Origin: Mercurialis annua
Lineage: Eukaryota > Streptophyta > Magnoliopsida > Malpighiales > Euphorbiaceae
DNA: 64,000 nucleotides
NCBI RefSeq assembly: GCF_937616625.2
Contig: NC_065577.1
Span: 18,427,501-18,491,500, forward strand
Reading direction: 5' to 3'
The stretch's first letter is position 1, and the number at the start of each line of letters is the position of its first letter. The notes under the pieces are model-generated. The model did no database searches. It saw nothing but the letters and a program-made list of their open reading frames with translations, and had not been told where the DNA came from. Of this stretch, positions 1 to 11,249 are shown piece after piece. A program made the position numbers and the translations under genes.

Positions 1-135
1 GACTTAAGGCAATCGCTTTATCCGAGTCAAGCCATAACTTAAAAAGACTTAAAGCAATCGCTTTATCCGAATAAAGCCATAACTTAAAACGACTTAAAGC
101 AATAGCTTTATCCAAATCAAGCCATAGCTTAAAAC
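1..135. repeat. 45-bp tandem repeat, three copies
   Basis: Three head-to-tail copies of a 45-bp unit beginning GACTTAARGCAATMGCTTTA start at 1, 46 and 91, with a few substitutions. The array may continue left of the window. It lies downstream of the antisense gene and inside the putative Tat-like element. Known for that lineage: the region between pol and the 3' LTR often carries variable tandem repeats. Assignment to that region is inference. Confidence 0.85.
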
Positions 136-168
136 AAAGTAGAGTTAATACTAAAATAAGAAACACAG

Positions 169-171
<3 letters not shown>

Positions 172-242
<71 letters not shown>

Positions 243-308
243 TAAGAATAAACCGAGCATAAAGATAAAACAAAAAGGAAGAATAAAAATATATATATAT
301 ATATATAT
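172..308. repeat. TA-dinucleotide microsatellites
   Basis: An uninterrupted (AT)n run covers 172-239 and a shorter one 289-308, separated by about 50 bp of A-rich sequence. Short frames of Ile-Tyr repeats on the minus strand come only from these runs. The rest of 309-522 is the 3' flank of the antisense gene, where I see nothing else. Confidence 0.95.
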
Positions 309-522
309 CACTGGGAATGATCCGAACAAAAAGATGAAACAAAAAAGGAAGCAAATACAATGCCTAATCTATTATAGCCCGAGAAACATCATCAGGCAAC
401 TGCACACCATTTCCAGACATAGAACAACCACCCTCGCTCAATTCGGCCTCATCATAATGACTCACATCAAGCTGGCCGGGCACCGAAGGAGCAATAGGAA
501 AATCGGTTGTCTGACCAGTCCT

Positions 523-1134
523 CTAATCACTAACAGCTTGGGCATTCTCTTGATCTATCTGATCAAACTCCTTGCTCAGCTCGGCTACCATTTCAGTAGC
601 AGCATCAGACACCTCAGCCTTCTTTCGCATCAACACCTCATATCTAGCGGCCACGTCAAGATAGAGACATTCCAGATCAGCATCAGGTAACAACAGAGGC
701 CCCACTCTCTCTTTCAAGTTATCCTCCAAAAGATCAGTTAATTGACCGAATTCAGCAGTAACTTTGGTACGAACAACCTTCATAGCTTTCTCAAGCTCCT
801 CCGAAGCTAACCGTTTTTGCTCAGCTAGAACCGTATCATGCTGCTCTCTTTGCTTGATAAGCTCCAACTCATGTTTTCGTTTCAATTCAACTCGAGCCTC
901 GGTCAAACTAGTTTTCTTCAGCTCGGCAATCTGAGCATTATACTCATTGATATGGTTATCAAGCACAGATTGAACGTTGGCTCGAGCAATCTGCTCAGAC
1001 TCTAAGGCAGCAGCAGCAGACTCGGCTTTCTCCCGATCAGCGGACGCCTGATTGACCAAATCGTCCTGAACCGAACGAGCACCGAGCAGATGGTTGATCA
1101 ACTGTCAAAAATAAACCACGGTCAGCACAGACCA

Positions 1135-1203
<69 letters not shown>

Positions 1204-2826
1204 AAGACAAAATCTTCTACCTGAAATGCCAAAGAACAACCCCCATCAATGAAGTCCCGAGGATGGACAATCTTCATGCTATCCACGTCTTTAGGAAGCG
1301 AACAAAGACGAGCCAACGAAAGGGCGGTGGGATAATTCTCAACAGTGTCCGCCGACGTCTTCTTCTTCAAGAACCGAGCAACGAAAGAAGAAGTCAAAGT
1401 CGGATCGGCTACAGTCTCGGCAGGGACTTCAACAGAATCCACAGCCTTACTCTTCCCCTTCCGAGACAGACCTTTGTCAGCCGGAGATAGATCATCATCA
1501 AAAACCGCGATAGACTCTGACTCAACCCCAAGACCAGCAGCCCCCATGCCGGCGTTCAGAGCCAAAACCACAGGTTCATTCTGCCTCTCATCGCCAGACA
1601 CATCCTGAAAGGCGTCAATCTCGGCAGATAAAGGATCAGCACCCTGATCAGAAGGCCTTTTGCCAATGGTCTTCCCCCTCTTTCGTTTCTTCTCAGCAAG
1701 AGGAGGCACCGCCTCTAGGTTTACACCTTGACTACCCGTCTTAAGAACATCAGCCATCTTTGGCTGAGAGTCATCCACAGCTCGGGACGTCTGCCCCTTA
1801 GTTGGTCTAGCCCGCCTCCCGGCAGTAAAAGCAGCCATGTCCATCGCTACAAAAAATAAAAATAAAACCACCGATCAATAACATAACAACAAACACATAC
1901 TTAAGCAAATACAACACACAAACAAAAATATAATAATAAAAACCGAGAACAACCTTTGCGATTGGGGTTAAACCTTAAAATCCTCAACCGAGGAATGATC
2001 TCCTCGGTATTCACAGGGTCGATCTGCCCCAATAAAACCTGAAGACGAGCATGTGCTGTTTCTCGGATTTTATCCCTCCTAATATAAGTATGCTCCGGAG
2101 ATACACATGACCAGCAACGAGGCAGTTCGGCAAAAGCGGAGGGATGTCTAAGTCGGAACCAGTCTACCCTAAAACGCTTAAGGGACGTGGTAACATTATC
2201 AACTACTCGCCTAGGCTCCGACTTAAAAATTTTAAAATGGGCAAAGTCAAACTCGCCATTAAAAACTAGACCATACATGCTGGCAAAAATTTAACCGAGA
2301 AAGGAATTTTATTTTTTAAGCAAAGAGCCCGAACGGTAAAGAAATGCCTAATATCGTTCGGATGAAATTGACTCAAGGGCATACGATACCACCGAAGCAG
2401 CTCAACAAGGTCGGACTGAAAGGGAATCCTAACATCAGAGTGAAGATGCTCTACGCAGACAATCACATACTCTGGGTCAACAGGGGCGTTTAAGGTTATA
2501 CTCGGAGGAGACAACTCTAAAGTGTAACCATCCGGAATTCTAAGTTTCGATCCTAAGTAGTCCAAATAGTGTTGGGTATGCTCGGCAAACATAGTTTCCA
2601 TCATCACCCTCCTAACAGCTGCAGGTTTGGATTTCCTAGGTCTAACACGCCTAGGCCGAGCATAAGAAGTTGCTTCCGAGCACACCAAATCATCTAACCT
2701 ATTTTCCCCAACAATACCATCTTCGGTATCCTCGACATGGTCACTGTCACAACTACTAGGATGGTCATTAATACTCATATCTAGGTCTCGCTCAGACAGG
2801 TTCTGAGAATCTTCTTCGCCCGACAT
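523..2826 (-). pseudogene. Spliced antisense gene of a Tat-like retrotransposon (gypsy-type transposon domain), frameshifted
   Basis: Reading leftward from ATG 2826, coding blocks are 2826-1954, 1846-1221 and 1101-523 (TAG stop). Introns 1953-1847 and 1220-1102 have GT/AG ends and keep frame across both joins; the second contains the (AT)n run 1139-1200. About 700 residues in all. The N-terminal region is acidic and Ser/Asp-rich, then comes a segment with LVELLRWYRMPLSQFHPND, which resembles the plant Transposase_28 ('putative gypsy type transposon') domain. The third block has basic KKRKRGK patches, possibly nuclear signals. The last block is a long charged coiled coil rich in Ala, Glu and Lys. 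The frame is lost near 2288-2292 in a T run (minus strand), where a one-base length change separates the two halves of block one. Known: Tat-lineage Ty3 elements carry an extra antisense gene before the 3' LTR, and the plus-strand LTR at 3321 fits that. Its molecular role is unknown. Confidence 0.75.
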
Positions 2827-3100
2827 TTATTCACTAAAGACAAAAAAAAACAGACAATCAAAAGAAATAAACCCTAAATACACAATATCAACGAGCAAAC
2901 AAAAAAAAGCACATGCACAAATTAAAAAACAGATCAAATGGAGCAAAAGTGGAAAAACTTACGATTAAATCTTGAAGAAAAACTTGAAGAAAAAGAAGAA
3001 CAGCAAGAACAGCAAAGAACGACAAGAAAAAGAAAATTGGAGAGCGAAAAAAAACAAGAAGAAAGAAAATGAGAGAATAAACAAGGGAATGTTTATATAG
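2827..3100 (-). promoter_or_regulatory. Promoter and 5' UTR intron of the antisense gene
   Basis: On the minus strand a TATA box CTATATAAAC lies at 3100-3091, followed by a pyrimidine-rich leader. A GTAAGT donor begins at 2962 and a T-tract followed by TTTAG ends at 2834, so a 129-nt intron in the 5' UTR is likely; the ATG follows eight bases later. The block is copied in all seven array units. It shows the antisense gene had its own promoter, separate from the LTR. Transcription itself is not shown by the sequence. Confidence 0.55.
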
Positions 3101-3308
3101 AAACCGAACAAGGGAAACTGAAGAGTCACCTCAAAAAACGAGCCAAAACCAAGGGACACATCAATAAATGCGCTAGTGGGGGACAACATCAGATACACAA
3201 CAGCAAAAAGGCGACACATGTAACAAAAGCGGCGGCAATAAATACATGCAATAAAAGCAAAACACGTACGGACAAAAAATCATAATTGGACATAAATATC
3301 CAACGCGC

Positions 3309-3320
3309 CAGGGGGGGACT
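3309..3320 (+). other. Polypurine tract of the Tat-like element
   Basis: A run AGGGGGGGACT lies directly before the LTR start TGTGATAAC, as expected for the plus-strand priming site of an LTR retrotransposon. Its place to the left of the LTR marks that LTR as the 3' one of a plus-strand element. Unit 2 has one G fewer. Confidence 0.7.
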
Positions 3321-3909
3321 TGTGATAACAAGATAAATGGACCGACGACAGCAAAGGCCAATCCACAGCACATCTCGGACCCACCGAGATACATCAAACA
3401 TAATAAACAAAGCACGCCCGGAGCAAGTCATAGCACATCTAGGACTCACTGAAATACATCAAACATAACAAGCAAGGATATCCCGAAACAAGCCAACATC
3501 ACGTACCGATCAGAGCGAAAGCCTAAAATGAGCATATCTCGGAGTCACCTAGCACAACCACTCGGAGCACTCTGAACAAATCTGTCAGAACGTACCCTGA
3601 CATTCCAGACAAACTTCTGCACAGACAAAGAGAATGAGGTCAGACCTGTCGGCCCAGACAAAGAGAAACGAAGACATAGTATAAAAGGCAAAAGGAAAGT
3701 AGGTGAAAAGGTTAATTCTCTTTTTCTCTCAACTCTTAACTCCCTTTCACTTCTTATTCTTTCTCTCACTAAACAATCACTAATTAGACCGTCGGAGTGG
3801 TTTGCCGGAATCCCCTTCCGGCATCCTTCTTACGGTTGTGTTGTGCCTTATGGGTACGGCCTTGAAGCGTCTACCAGATTGGAGCGTCGCCTGAAGTCAC
3901 AAGTTATCA
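3321..3909 (+). repeat. 3' LTR of the Tat-like element (589 bp)
   Basis: It begins TGTGATAAC and ends GTTATCA, so TGATAAC is inverted at the two ends; the start could be 3321 or 3323. A TATA box TATAAAA is at 3680-3686, followed by a C/T-rich tract and the GTCGGAGTGG motif, a layout common near the R-U5 of Tat/Ogre-like LTRs. The base after the end, 3910, is minisatellite, so the element inserted into the minisatellite; GTAAC (3910-3914) should be the target duplication. The 5' LTR is outside the window. Short minus-strand frames across this LTR are not genes. Confidence 0.8.
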
Positions 3910-4277
3910 GTAACGTTTAAACGTTTGGATTGGTTTCATAACGTTTTAATCGTTTGGTTTAAGTCACTAAAAAGGTGAAACGTTTGGATTTATTTCTTAA
4001 CGTTTGTAAACCCTTGGCTTAAATTGCTAATGAGGTGACAGGTTTGGATTTGATTCGTAACGTTTGTAAACGGATGACTTAAATTGCTAAAAAGGTGAAA
4101 CGTGTTGATTTGTTTCGTAAAGTTTTAAACGATTGGATTGGTTTCGCATAGTTTTAAATGTTTGGCTTAAATCGCTTAAAAGGTGAAACATTTGGAATTT
4201 TTTCCTTACCGTTTGACTTAAATTGCTAAAAAGGGAAAACATTTGGATTTATTTCGTAATGTTTTAAACGTATTGAT

Positions 4278-4511
4278 TTATTTTGTAACGTTTTTATTGG
4301 TTTGTAAGATTTTAAACATTTGGCTTGAACTGATAAAAAGGGGAAACGTTAGGATTTGTTTAGTAAAGGTTGTAAACGTATGGCTTAAATCGCCAACAAT
4401 ACCATCTTCGGTATCCTCGACATGGTCACTGTCACAACTACTAGGATGGTCATTAATACTCATATCTAGGTCTCGCTCAGACAGGTTCTGAGAATCTTCT
4501 TCGGCCGACAT
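4278..4511 (-). CDS. Chimeric 77-codon frame, copy 1
   Basis: It crosses the unit 1/unit 2 junction: 40 codons of the antisense gene's N-terminus run into 37 codons read from minisatellite DNA. The parental promoter, 5' UTR intron and ATG context lie upstream unchanged. This copy starts MSAEED. It may be transcribed; whether a protein is made is unknown. The function of the parental part is unknown, and the tail is Phe/Thr/Ser-rich and looks random. Confidence 0.3.
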   Translation of the reverse strand: MSAEEDSQNLSERDLDMSINDHPSSCDSDHVEDTEDGIVGDLSHTFTTFTKQILTFPLFISSSQMFKILQTNKNVTK

Positions 4512-6078
4512 TTATTCACTAAAGACAAAAAAAAACAGATCATCAAAAGAAATAAACCCTAAATACACAATATCAACGAGCAAACAAAAAAAAGCAAATG
4601 CACAAATTAAAAAACAGATCAAATGGAGCAAAAGTGGAAAAACTTACGATTAAATCTTGAAGAAAAACTTGAAGAAAAAGAAGAACAGCAAGAAAAGCAA
4701 AGAACGACAAGAAGAAGAAAATTGGAGAGCGAAAAAAAACAAGAAGAAAGAAAATGAGAGAATAAACAAGGGAAGGTTTATATAGAAACCGAACAAGGGA
4801 AACTGAAGAGTCACCTCAAAAAACGAGCCAAAACCAAGGGACACATCAATAAATGCGCTAGTGGGGGACAACATCAGTTACACAACAGCAAAAAGGCGAC
4901 ACGTGTAACAAAAGCGGCGGCAATAAATACATGCAATAAAAGCAAAACACGTACGGACAAAAAATCATAATTGGACATAAATATCCAACGCGCCAGGGGG
5001 GACTTGTGATAACAAGATAAATGGACCGACGACAGCAAAGGCCAATCCGCAGCACATCTCGGACCCACCGAGATTCATCAAACATAATAAACAAAGCACG
5101 CCCGGAGCAAGTCACAGCACATCTAGGACTCACTGAAATACATCAAACATAACAAGCAAGGATATCCCGAAACAAGCCAACATCACGTACCGATCAGAGC
5201 GAAATCCTAAAATGAGCATATCTCGGAGTCACCTAGCACAACCACTCCGAGCACTCTGAACAAATCTGTCAGAACGTACCCTGACATTCCAAACAAACTT
5301 CTGCACAGACAAAGAGAATGAGGTCAGACCTGTCGGCCCAGACAAAGAGAAACGAAGACATAGTATAAAAGGCAAAAGGAAAGTAGGTGAAAAGGTTAAT
5401 TCTCTTTTTCTCTCAACTCTTAACTCCCTTTCACTTCTTATTCTTTCTCTCACTAAACAATCACTAATTAGACCGTCGGAGTGGTTTGCCGGAATCCCCT
5501 TCCGGCATCCTTCTTACGGTTGTGTTGTGCCTTATGGGTACGGCCTTGAAGCGTCTACCAGATTGGAGCGTCGCCTGAAGTCACAAGTTATCAGTAACGT
5601 TTAAATGTTTGGATTGGTTTCATAACGTTTTAATCGTTTGGTTTAAGTCACTAAAAAGGTGAAACGTTTGGATTTATTTCTTAACGTTTGTAAACCCTTG
5701 GCTTAAATTGCTAATGAGGTGACAGGTTTGGATTTGATTCGTAACGTTTGTAAACGGATGACTTAAATTGCTAAAAAGGTGAAACGTGTGGATTTGTTTC
5801 GTAAAGTTTTAAACGATTGGATTTGTTTCGTATAGTTTTAAATGTTTGGCTTAAATCGCTAAAAAGGTGAAACATTTGGATTTTTTTCCTTATCGTTTGA
5901 CTTAAATTGCTAAAAAGGGAAAACGTTTGGATTTATTTCGTAATGTTTTAAACGTATTGATTTATTTTGTAACGTTTTTATTGGTTTGTAACATTTTAAA
6001 CATTTGGCTTGAACTGATAAAAAGGGGAAACATTAGGATTTGTTTAGTAAAGGTTGTAAACGTATGGCTTAAATCGCC
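4395..6078. repeat. Array unit 2 (LTR copy 5005-5593)
   Basis: 1684 bp. It has six rather than seven G in the polypurine tract, and differs from the other units in the stretch 5030-5090 (for example CCGCAGCAC and GAGATTCATC). Its first codons read MSAEED where all other copies read MSGEED. Confidence 0.9.
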
Positions 6079-6195
6079 AACAATACCATCTTCGGTATCC
6101 TCGACATGGTCACTGTCACAACTACTAGGATGGTCATTAATACTCATATCTAGGTCTCGCTCAGACAGGTTCTGAGAATCTTCTTCGCCCGACAT
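5962..6195 (-). CDS. Chimeric 77-codon frame, copy 2
   Basis: Same fusion at the unit 2/3 junction; the minisatellite-derived tail has Met at two positions (QILMFPLF, FKMLQ) where copy 1 has Thr and Ile. No stop or shift. Confidence 0.3.
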   Translation of the reverse strand: MSGEEDSQNLSERDLDMSINDHPSSCDSDHVEDTEDGIVGDLSHTFTTFTKQILMFPLFISSSQMFKMLQTNKNVTK

Positions 6196-7762
6196 TTATT
6201 CACTAAAGACAAAAAAAAACAGATAATCAAAAGAAATAAACCCTAAATACACAATATCAACGAGCAAACAAAAAAAAGCAAATGCACAAATTAAAAAACA
6301 GATCAAATGAGCAAAAGTGGAAAAACTTACGATTAAATCTTGAAGAAAAACTTGAAGAAAAAGAAGAACAGCAAGAACAGCAAAGAACGACAAGAAGAAG
6401 AAAATTGGAGAGCGAAAAAAAACAAGAAGAAAGAAAATGAGAGAATAAACAAGGGAAGGTTTATATAGAAACCGAACAAGGGAAACTGAAGAGTCACCTC
6501 AAAAAACGAGCCAAAACCAAGGGACACATCAATAAATGCGCTAGTGGGGGACAACATCAGTTACACAACAGCAAAAAGGCGACACGTGTAACAAAAGCGG
6601 CGGCAATAAATACATGCAATAAAAGCAAAACACGTACGGACAAAAAATCATAATTGGACATAAATATCCAACGCGCCAGGGGGGGACTTGTGATAACAAG
6701 ATAAATGGACCGACGACAGCAAAGGCCAATCCACAGCACATCTCGGACCCACCGAGATACATCAAACATAATAAACAAAGCACGCCCGGAGCAAGTCACA
6801 GCACATCTAGGACTCACTGAAATACATCAAACATAACAAGCAAGGATATCCCGAAACAAGCCAACATCACGTACCGATCAGAGCGAAAGCCTAAAATGAG
6901 CATATCTCGGAGTCACCTAGCACAACCACTCCGAGCACTCTGAACAAATCTGTCAGAACGTACCCTGACATTCCAGACAAACTTCTGCACAGACAAAGAG
7001 AATGAGGTCAGACCTGTCGGCCCAGACAAAGAGAAACGAAGACATAGTATAAAAGGCAAAAGGAAAGTAGGTGAAAAGGTTAATTCTCTTTTTCTCTCAA
7101 CTCTTAACTCCCTTTCACTTCTTATTCTTTCTCTCACTAAACAATCTCTAATTAGACCGTCGGAGTGGTTTGCCGGAATCCCCTTCCGGCATCCTTCTTA
7201 CGGTTGTGTTGTGCCTTATGGGTACGGCCTTGAAGCGTCTACCAGATTGGAGCGTCGCCTGAAGTCACAAGTTATCAGTAACGTTTAAACGTTTGGATTG
7301 GTTTCATAACGTTTTAATCGTTTGGTTTAAGTCACTAAAAAGGTGAAACGTTTGGATTTATTTCTTAACGTTTGTAAACCCTTGGCTTAAATTGCTAATG
7401 AGGTGACAGGTTTGGATTTGATTCGTAACGTTTGTAAACGGATGACTTAAATTGCTAAAAAGGTGAAACGTGTGGATTTGTTTCGTAAAGTTTTAAACGA
7501 TTGGATTGGTTTCGTATAGTTTTAAATGTTTGGCTTAAATCGCTAAAAAGGTGAAACATTTGGATTTTTTTCCTTATCGTTTGACTTAAATTGCTAAAAA
7601 GGGAAAACGTTTGGATTTATTTCGTAATGTTTTAAACGTATTGATTTATTTTGTAACGTTTTTATTGGTTTGTAACATTTTAAACATTTGGCTTGAACCG
7701 ATAAAAAGGGGAAACATTAGGATTTGTTTAGTAAAGGTTGTAAACGTATGGCTTAAATCGCC
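6079..7762. repeat. Array unit 3 (LTR copy 6689-7277)
   Basis: 1684 bp. It resembles unit 2 in its minisatellite part (TTTGTAACATT near 7670, GGGAAACATTAGG), and has a one-base loss at ATCAAATGAGC near 6303. Confidence 0.9.
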
Positions 7763-7879
7763 AACAATACCATCTTCGGTATCCTCGACATGGTCACTGT
7801 CACAACTACTAGGATGGTCATTAATACTCATATCTAGGTCTCGCTCAGACAGGTTCTGAGAATCTTCTTCGCCCGACAT
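7646..7879 (-). CDS. Chimeric 77-codon frame, copy 3
   Basis: Same fusion at the unit 3/4 junction; like copy 2 but with a Ser-to-Gly change in the tail (FIGSSQ). Open throughout. Confidence 0.3.
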   Translation of the reverse strand: MSGEEDSQNLSERDLDMSINDHPSSCDSDHVEDTEDGIVGDLSHTFTTFTKQILMFPLFIGSSQMFKMLQTNKNVTK

Positions 7880-9447
7880 TTATTCACTAAAGACCAAAAA
7901 AAACAGATAATCAAAAGAAATAAACCCTAAATACACAATATCAACGAGCAAACAAAAAAAAGCAAATGCACAAATTAAAAAACAGATCAAATGGAGCAAA
8001 AGTGGAAAAACTTACGATTAAATCTTGAAGAAAAACTTGAAGAAAAAGAAGAACAGCAAGAACAGCAAAGAACGACAAGAAGAAGAAAATTGGAGAGCGA
8101 AAAAAAACAAGAAGAAAGAAAATGAGAGAATAAACAAGGGAAGGTTTATATAGAAACCGAACAAGGGAAACTGAAGAGTCACCTCAAAAAACGAGCCAAA
8201 ACCAAGGGACACATCAATAAATGCGCTAGTGGGGGACAACGTCAGTTACACAACAGCAAAAAGGCGACACGTGTAACAAAAGCGGCGGCAATAAATACAT
8301 GCAATAAAAGCAAAACACGTACGGACAAAAAATCATAATTGGACATAAATATCCAACGCGCCAGGGGGGGACTTGTGATAACAAGATAAATGGACCGACG
8401 ACAGCAAAGGCCAATCCACAGCACATCTCGGACCCACCGAGATACATCAAACATAATAAACAAAGCACGCCCGGAGCAAGTCACAGCACATCTAGGACTC
8501 ACCGAAATACATCAAACATAACAAGCAAGGATATCCCGAAACAAGCCAACATCACGTACCGATCAGCGCGAAAGCCTAAAATGAGCATATCTCGGAGTCA
8601 CCTAGCACAACCACTCCGAGCACCCTGAACAAATCTGTCAGAACGTACCCTGACATTCCAAACAATCTTCTGCACAGACAAAGAGAATGAGGTCAGACCT
8701 GTCGGCCCAGACAAAGAGAAACGAAGACATAGTATAAAAGGAAAAAGGAAAGTAGGTGAAAAGGTTAATTCTCTTTTTCTCTCAACTCTTAACTCCCTTT
8801 CACTTCTTATTCTTTCTCTCACTAAACAATCACTAATTAGACCGTCGGAGTGGCTTGCCGGAATCCCCTTCCGGCATCCTTCTTACGGTTGTGTTGTGCC
8901 TTATAGGTACGGCCTTGAAGCGTTTACCAGATTGGAGCGTCGCCTGAAGTCACAAGTTATCAGTAACGTTTAAACGTTTGGATTGGTTTCATAACGTTTT
9001 AATCGTTTGGTTTAAGTCACTAAAAAGGTGTAACGTTTGGATTTATTTCTTAACGTTTGTAAACCCTTGGCTTAAATTGCTAATGAGGTGACAGGTTTGG
9101 ATTTGATTCGTAACGTTTGTAAACGGATGACTTAAATTGCTAAAAAGGTGAAACGTGTGGATTTGTTTCGTAAAGTTTTAAACGATTGGATTGGTTACGT
9201 ATAGTTTTAAATGTTTGGCTTAAATCGCTAAAAAGGTGAAACATTTGGATTTTTTTCCTTATCGTTTGACTTAAATTGTTAAAAAGGGAAAACGTTTGGA
9301 TTTATTTCGTAATGTTTTAAACGTATTGATTTATTTTGTAACGTTTTTATTGGTTTGTAAGATTTTAAACATTTGGCTTGAACTGATAAAAAGGGGAAAC
9401 GTTAGGATTTGTTTAGTAAAGGTTGTAAACGTATGGCTTAAATCGCC
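7763..9447. repeat. Array unit 4 (LTR copy 8374-8962)
   Basis: 1685 bp. It shares ACAACGTCAG, GAGCACCCTG and TTATAGGTACGG with unit 6, and the last two also with unit 7. This suggests copying of groups of units rather than single ones. Confidence 0.9.
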
Positions 9448-9564
9448 AACAATACCATCTTCGGTATCCTCGACATGGTCACTGTCACAACTACTAGGAT
9501 GGTCATTAATACTCATATCTAGGTCTCGCTCAGACAGGTTCTGAGAATCTTCTTCGCCCGACAT
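9331..9564 (-). CDS. Chimeric 77-codon frame, copy 4
   Basis: Same fusion at the unit 4/5 junction; the tail matches copy 1 (QILTFPLF, FKILQ) and the start is MSGEED. Confidence 0.3.
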   Translation of the reverse strand: MSGEEDSQNLSERDLDMSINDHPSSCDSDHVEDTEDGIVGDLSHTFTTFTKQILTFPLFISSSQMFKILQTNKNVTK

Positions 9565-11132
9565 TTATTCACTAAAGACCAAAAAAAACAGATAATCAAA
9601 AGAAATAAACCCTAAATACACAATATCAACGAGCAAACAAAAAAAAGCAAATGCACAAATTAAAAAACAGATCAAATGGAGCAAAAGTGGAAAAACTTAC
9701 GATTAAATCTTGAAGAAAAACTTGAAGAAAAAGAAGAACAGCAAGAACAGCAAAGAACGACAAGAAGAAGAAAATTGGAGAGCGAAAAAAAACAAGAAGA
9801 AAGAAAATGAGAGAATAAACAAGGGAAGGTTTATATAGAAACCGAACAAGGGAAACTGAAGAGTCACCTCAAAAAACGAGCCAAAACCAAGGGACACATC
9901 AATAAATGCGCTAGTGGGGGACAACATCAGTTACACAACAGCAAAAAGGCGACACGTGTAACAAAAGCGGCGGCAATAAATACATGCAATAAAAGCAAAA
10001 CACGTACGGACAAAAAATCATAATTGGACATAAATATCCAACGCGCCAGGGGGGGACTTGTGATAACAAGATAAATGGACCGACGACAGCAAAGGCCAAT
10101 CCACAGCACATCTCGGACCCACCGAGATACATCAAACATAATAAACAAAGCACGCCCGGAGCAAGTCACAGCACATCTAGGACTCACCGAAATACATCAA
10201 ACATAGCAAGCAAGGATATCCCGAAACAAGCCAACATCACGTACCGATCAGAGCGAAAGCCTAAAATGAGCATATCTCGGAGTCACCTAGCACAACCACT
10301 CCGAGCACTCTGAACAAATCTGTCAGAACGTACCCTGACATTCCAGACAAACTTCTGCACAGACAAAGAGAATGAGGTCAGACCTGTCGGCCCAGACAAA
10401 GAGAAACGAAGACATAGTATAAAAGGCAAAAGGAAAGTAGGTGAAAAGGTTAATTCTATTTTTCTCTCAACTCTTAACTCCCTTTCACTTCTTATTCTTT
10501 CTCTCACTAAACAATCACTAATTAGACCGTCGGAGTGGTTTGCCGGAATCCCCTTCCGGCATCCTTCTTACGGTTGTGTTGTGCCTTATGGGTACGGCCT
10601 TGAAGCGTCTACCAGATTGGAGCGTCGCCTGAAGTCACAAGTTATCAGTAACGTTTAAACGTTTGGATTGGTTTCATAACGTTTTAATCGTTTGGTTTAA
10701 GTCACTAAAAAGGTGAAACGTTTGGATTTATTTCTTAACGTTTGTAAACCCTTGGCTTAAATTGCTAATGAGGTGACAGGTTTGGATTTGATTCGTAACG
10801 TTTGTAAACGGATGACTTAAATTGCTAAAAAGGTGAAACGTGTTGATTTGTTTCGTAAAGTTTTAAACGATTGGATTGGTTTCGTATAGTTTTAAATGTT
10901 TGGCTTAAATCGCTAAAAAGGTGAAACATTTGGAATTTTTTCCTTATCGTTTGACTTAAATTGCTAAAAAGGGAAAACATTTGGATTTATTTCGTAATGT
11001 TTTAAACGTATTGATTTATTTTGTAACGTTTTTATTGGTTTGTAAGATTTTAAACATTTGGCTTGAACTGATAAAAAGGGGAAACGTTAGGATTTGTTTA
11101 GTAAAGGTTGTAAACGTATGGCTTAAATCGCC
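9448..11132. repeat. Array unit 5 (LTR copy 10059-10647)
   Basis: 1685 bp. Its minisatellite part carries the unit-1 variants CGTGTTGATTTG, CATTTGGAATTTTTT and AAAACATTTGG, so it is closest to unit 1 there although four units away. Confidence 0.9.
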
Positions 11133-11249
11133 AACAATACCATCTTCGGTATCCTCGACATGGTCACTGTCACAACTACTAGGATGGTCATTAATACTCA
11201 TATCTAGGAATGGCTCAGACAGGTTCTGAGAATCTTCTTCGCCCGACAT
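11016..11249 (-). CDS. Chimeric 77-codon frame, copy 5
   Basis: Same fusion at the unit 5/6 junction; it has SEPFLDMS in place of SERDLDMS in the parental part. Open throughout. Confidence 0.3.
   Translation of the reverse strand: MSGEEDSQNLSEPFLDMSINDHPSSCDSDHVEDTEDGIVGDLSHTFTTFTKQILTFPLFISSSQMFKILQTNKNVTK

Noticed and set aside
3545..3769. 74-codon basic minus-strand frame repeated in every array unit
   Set aside because: Lies wholly inside the LTR and overlaps its TATA and C/T-rich R region; repeated only because the LTR is.
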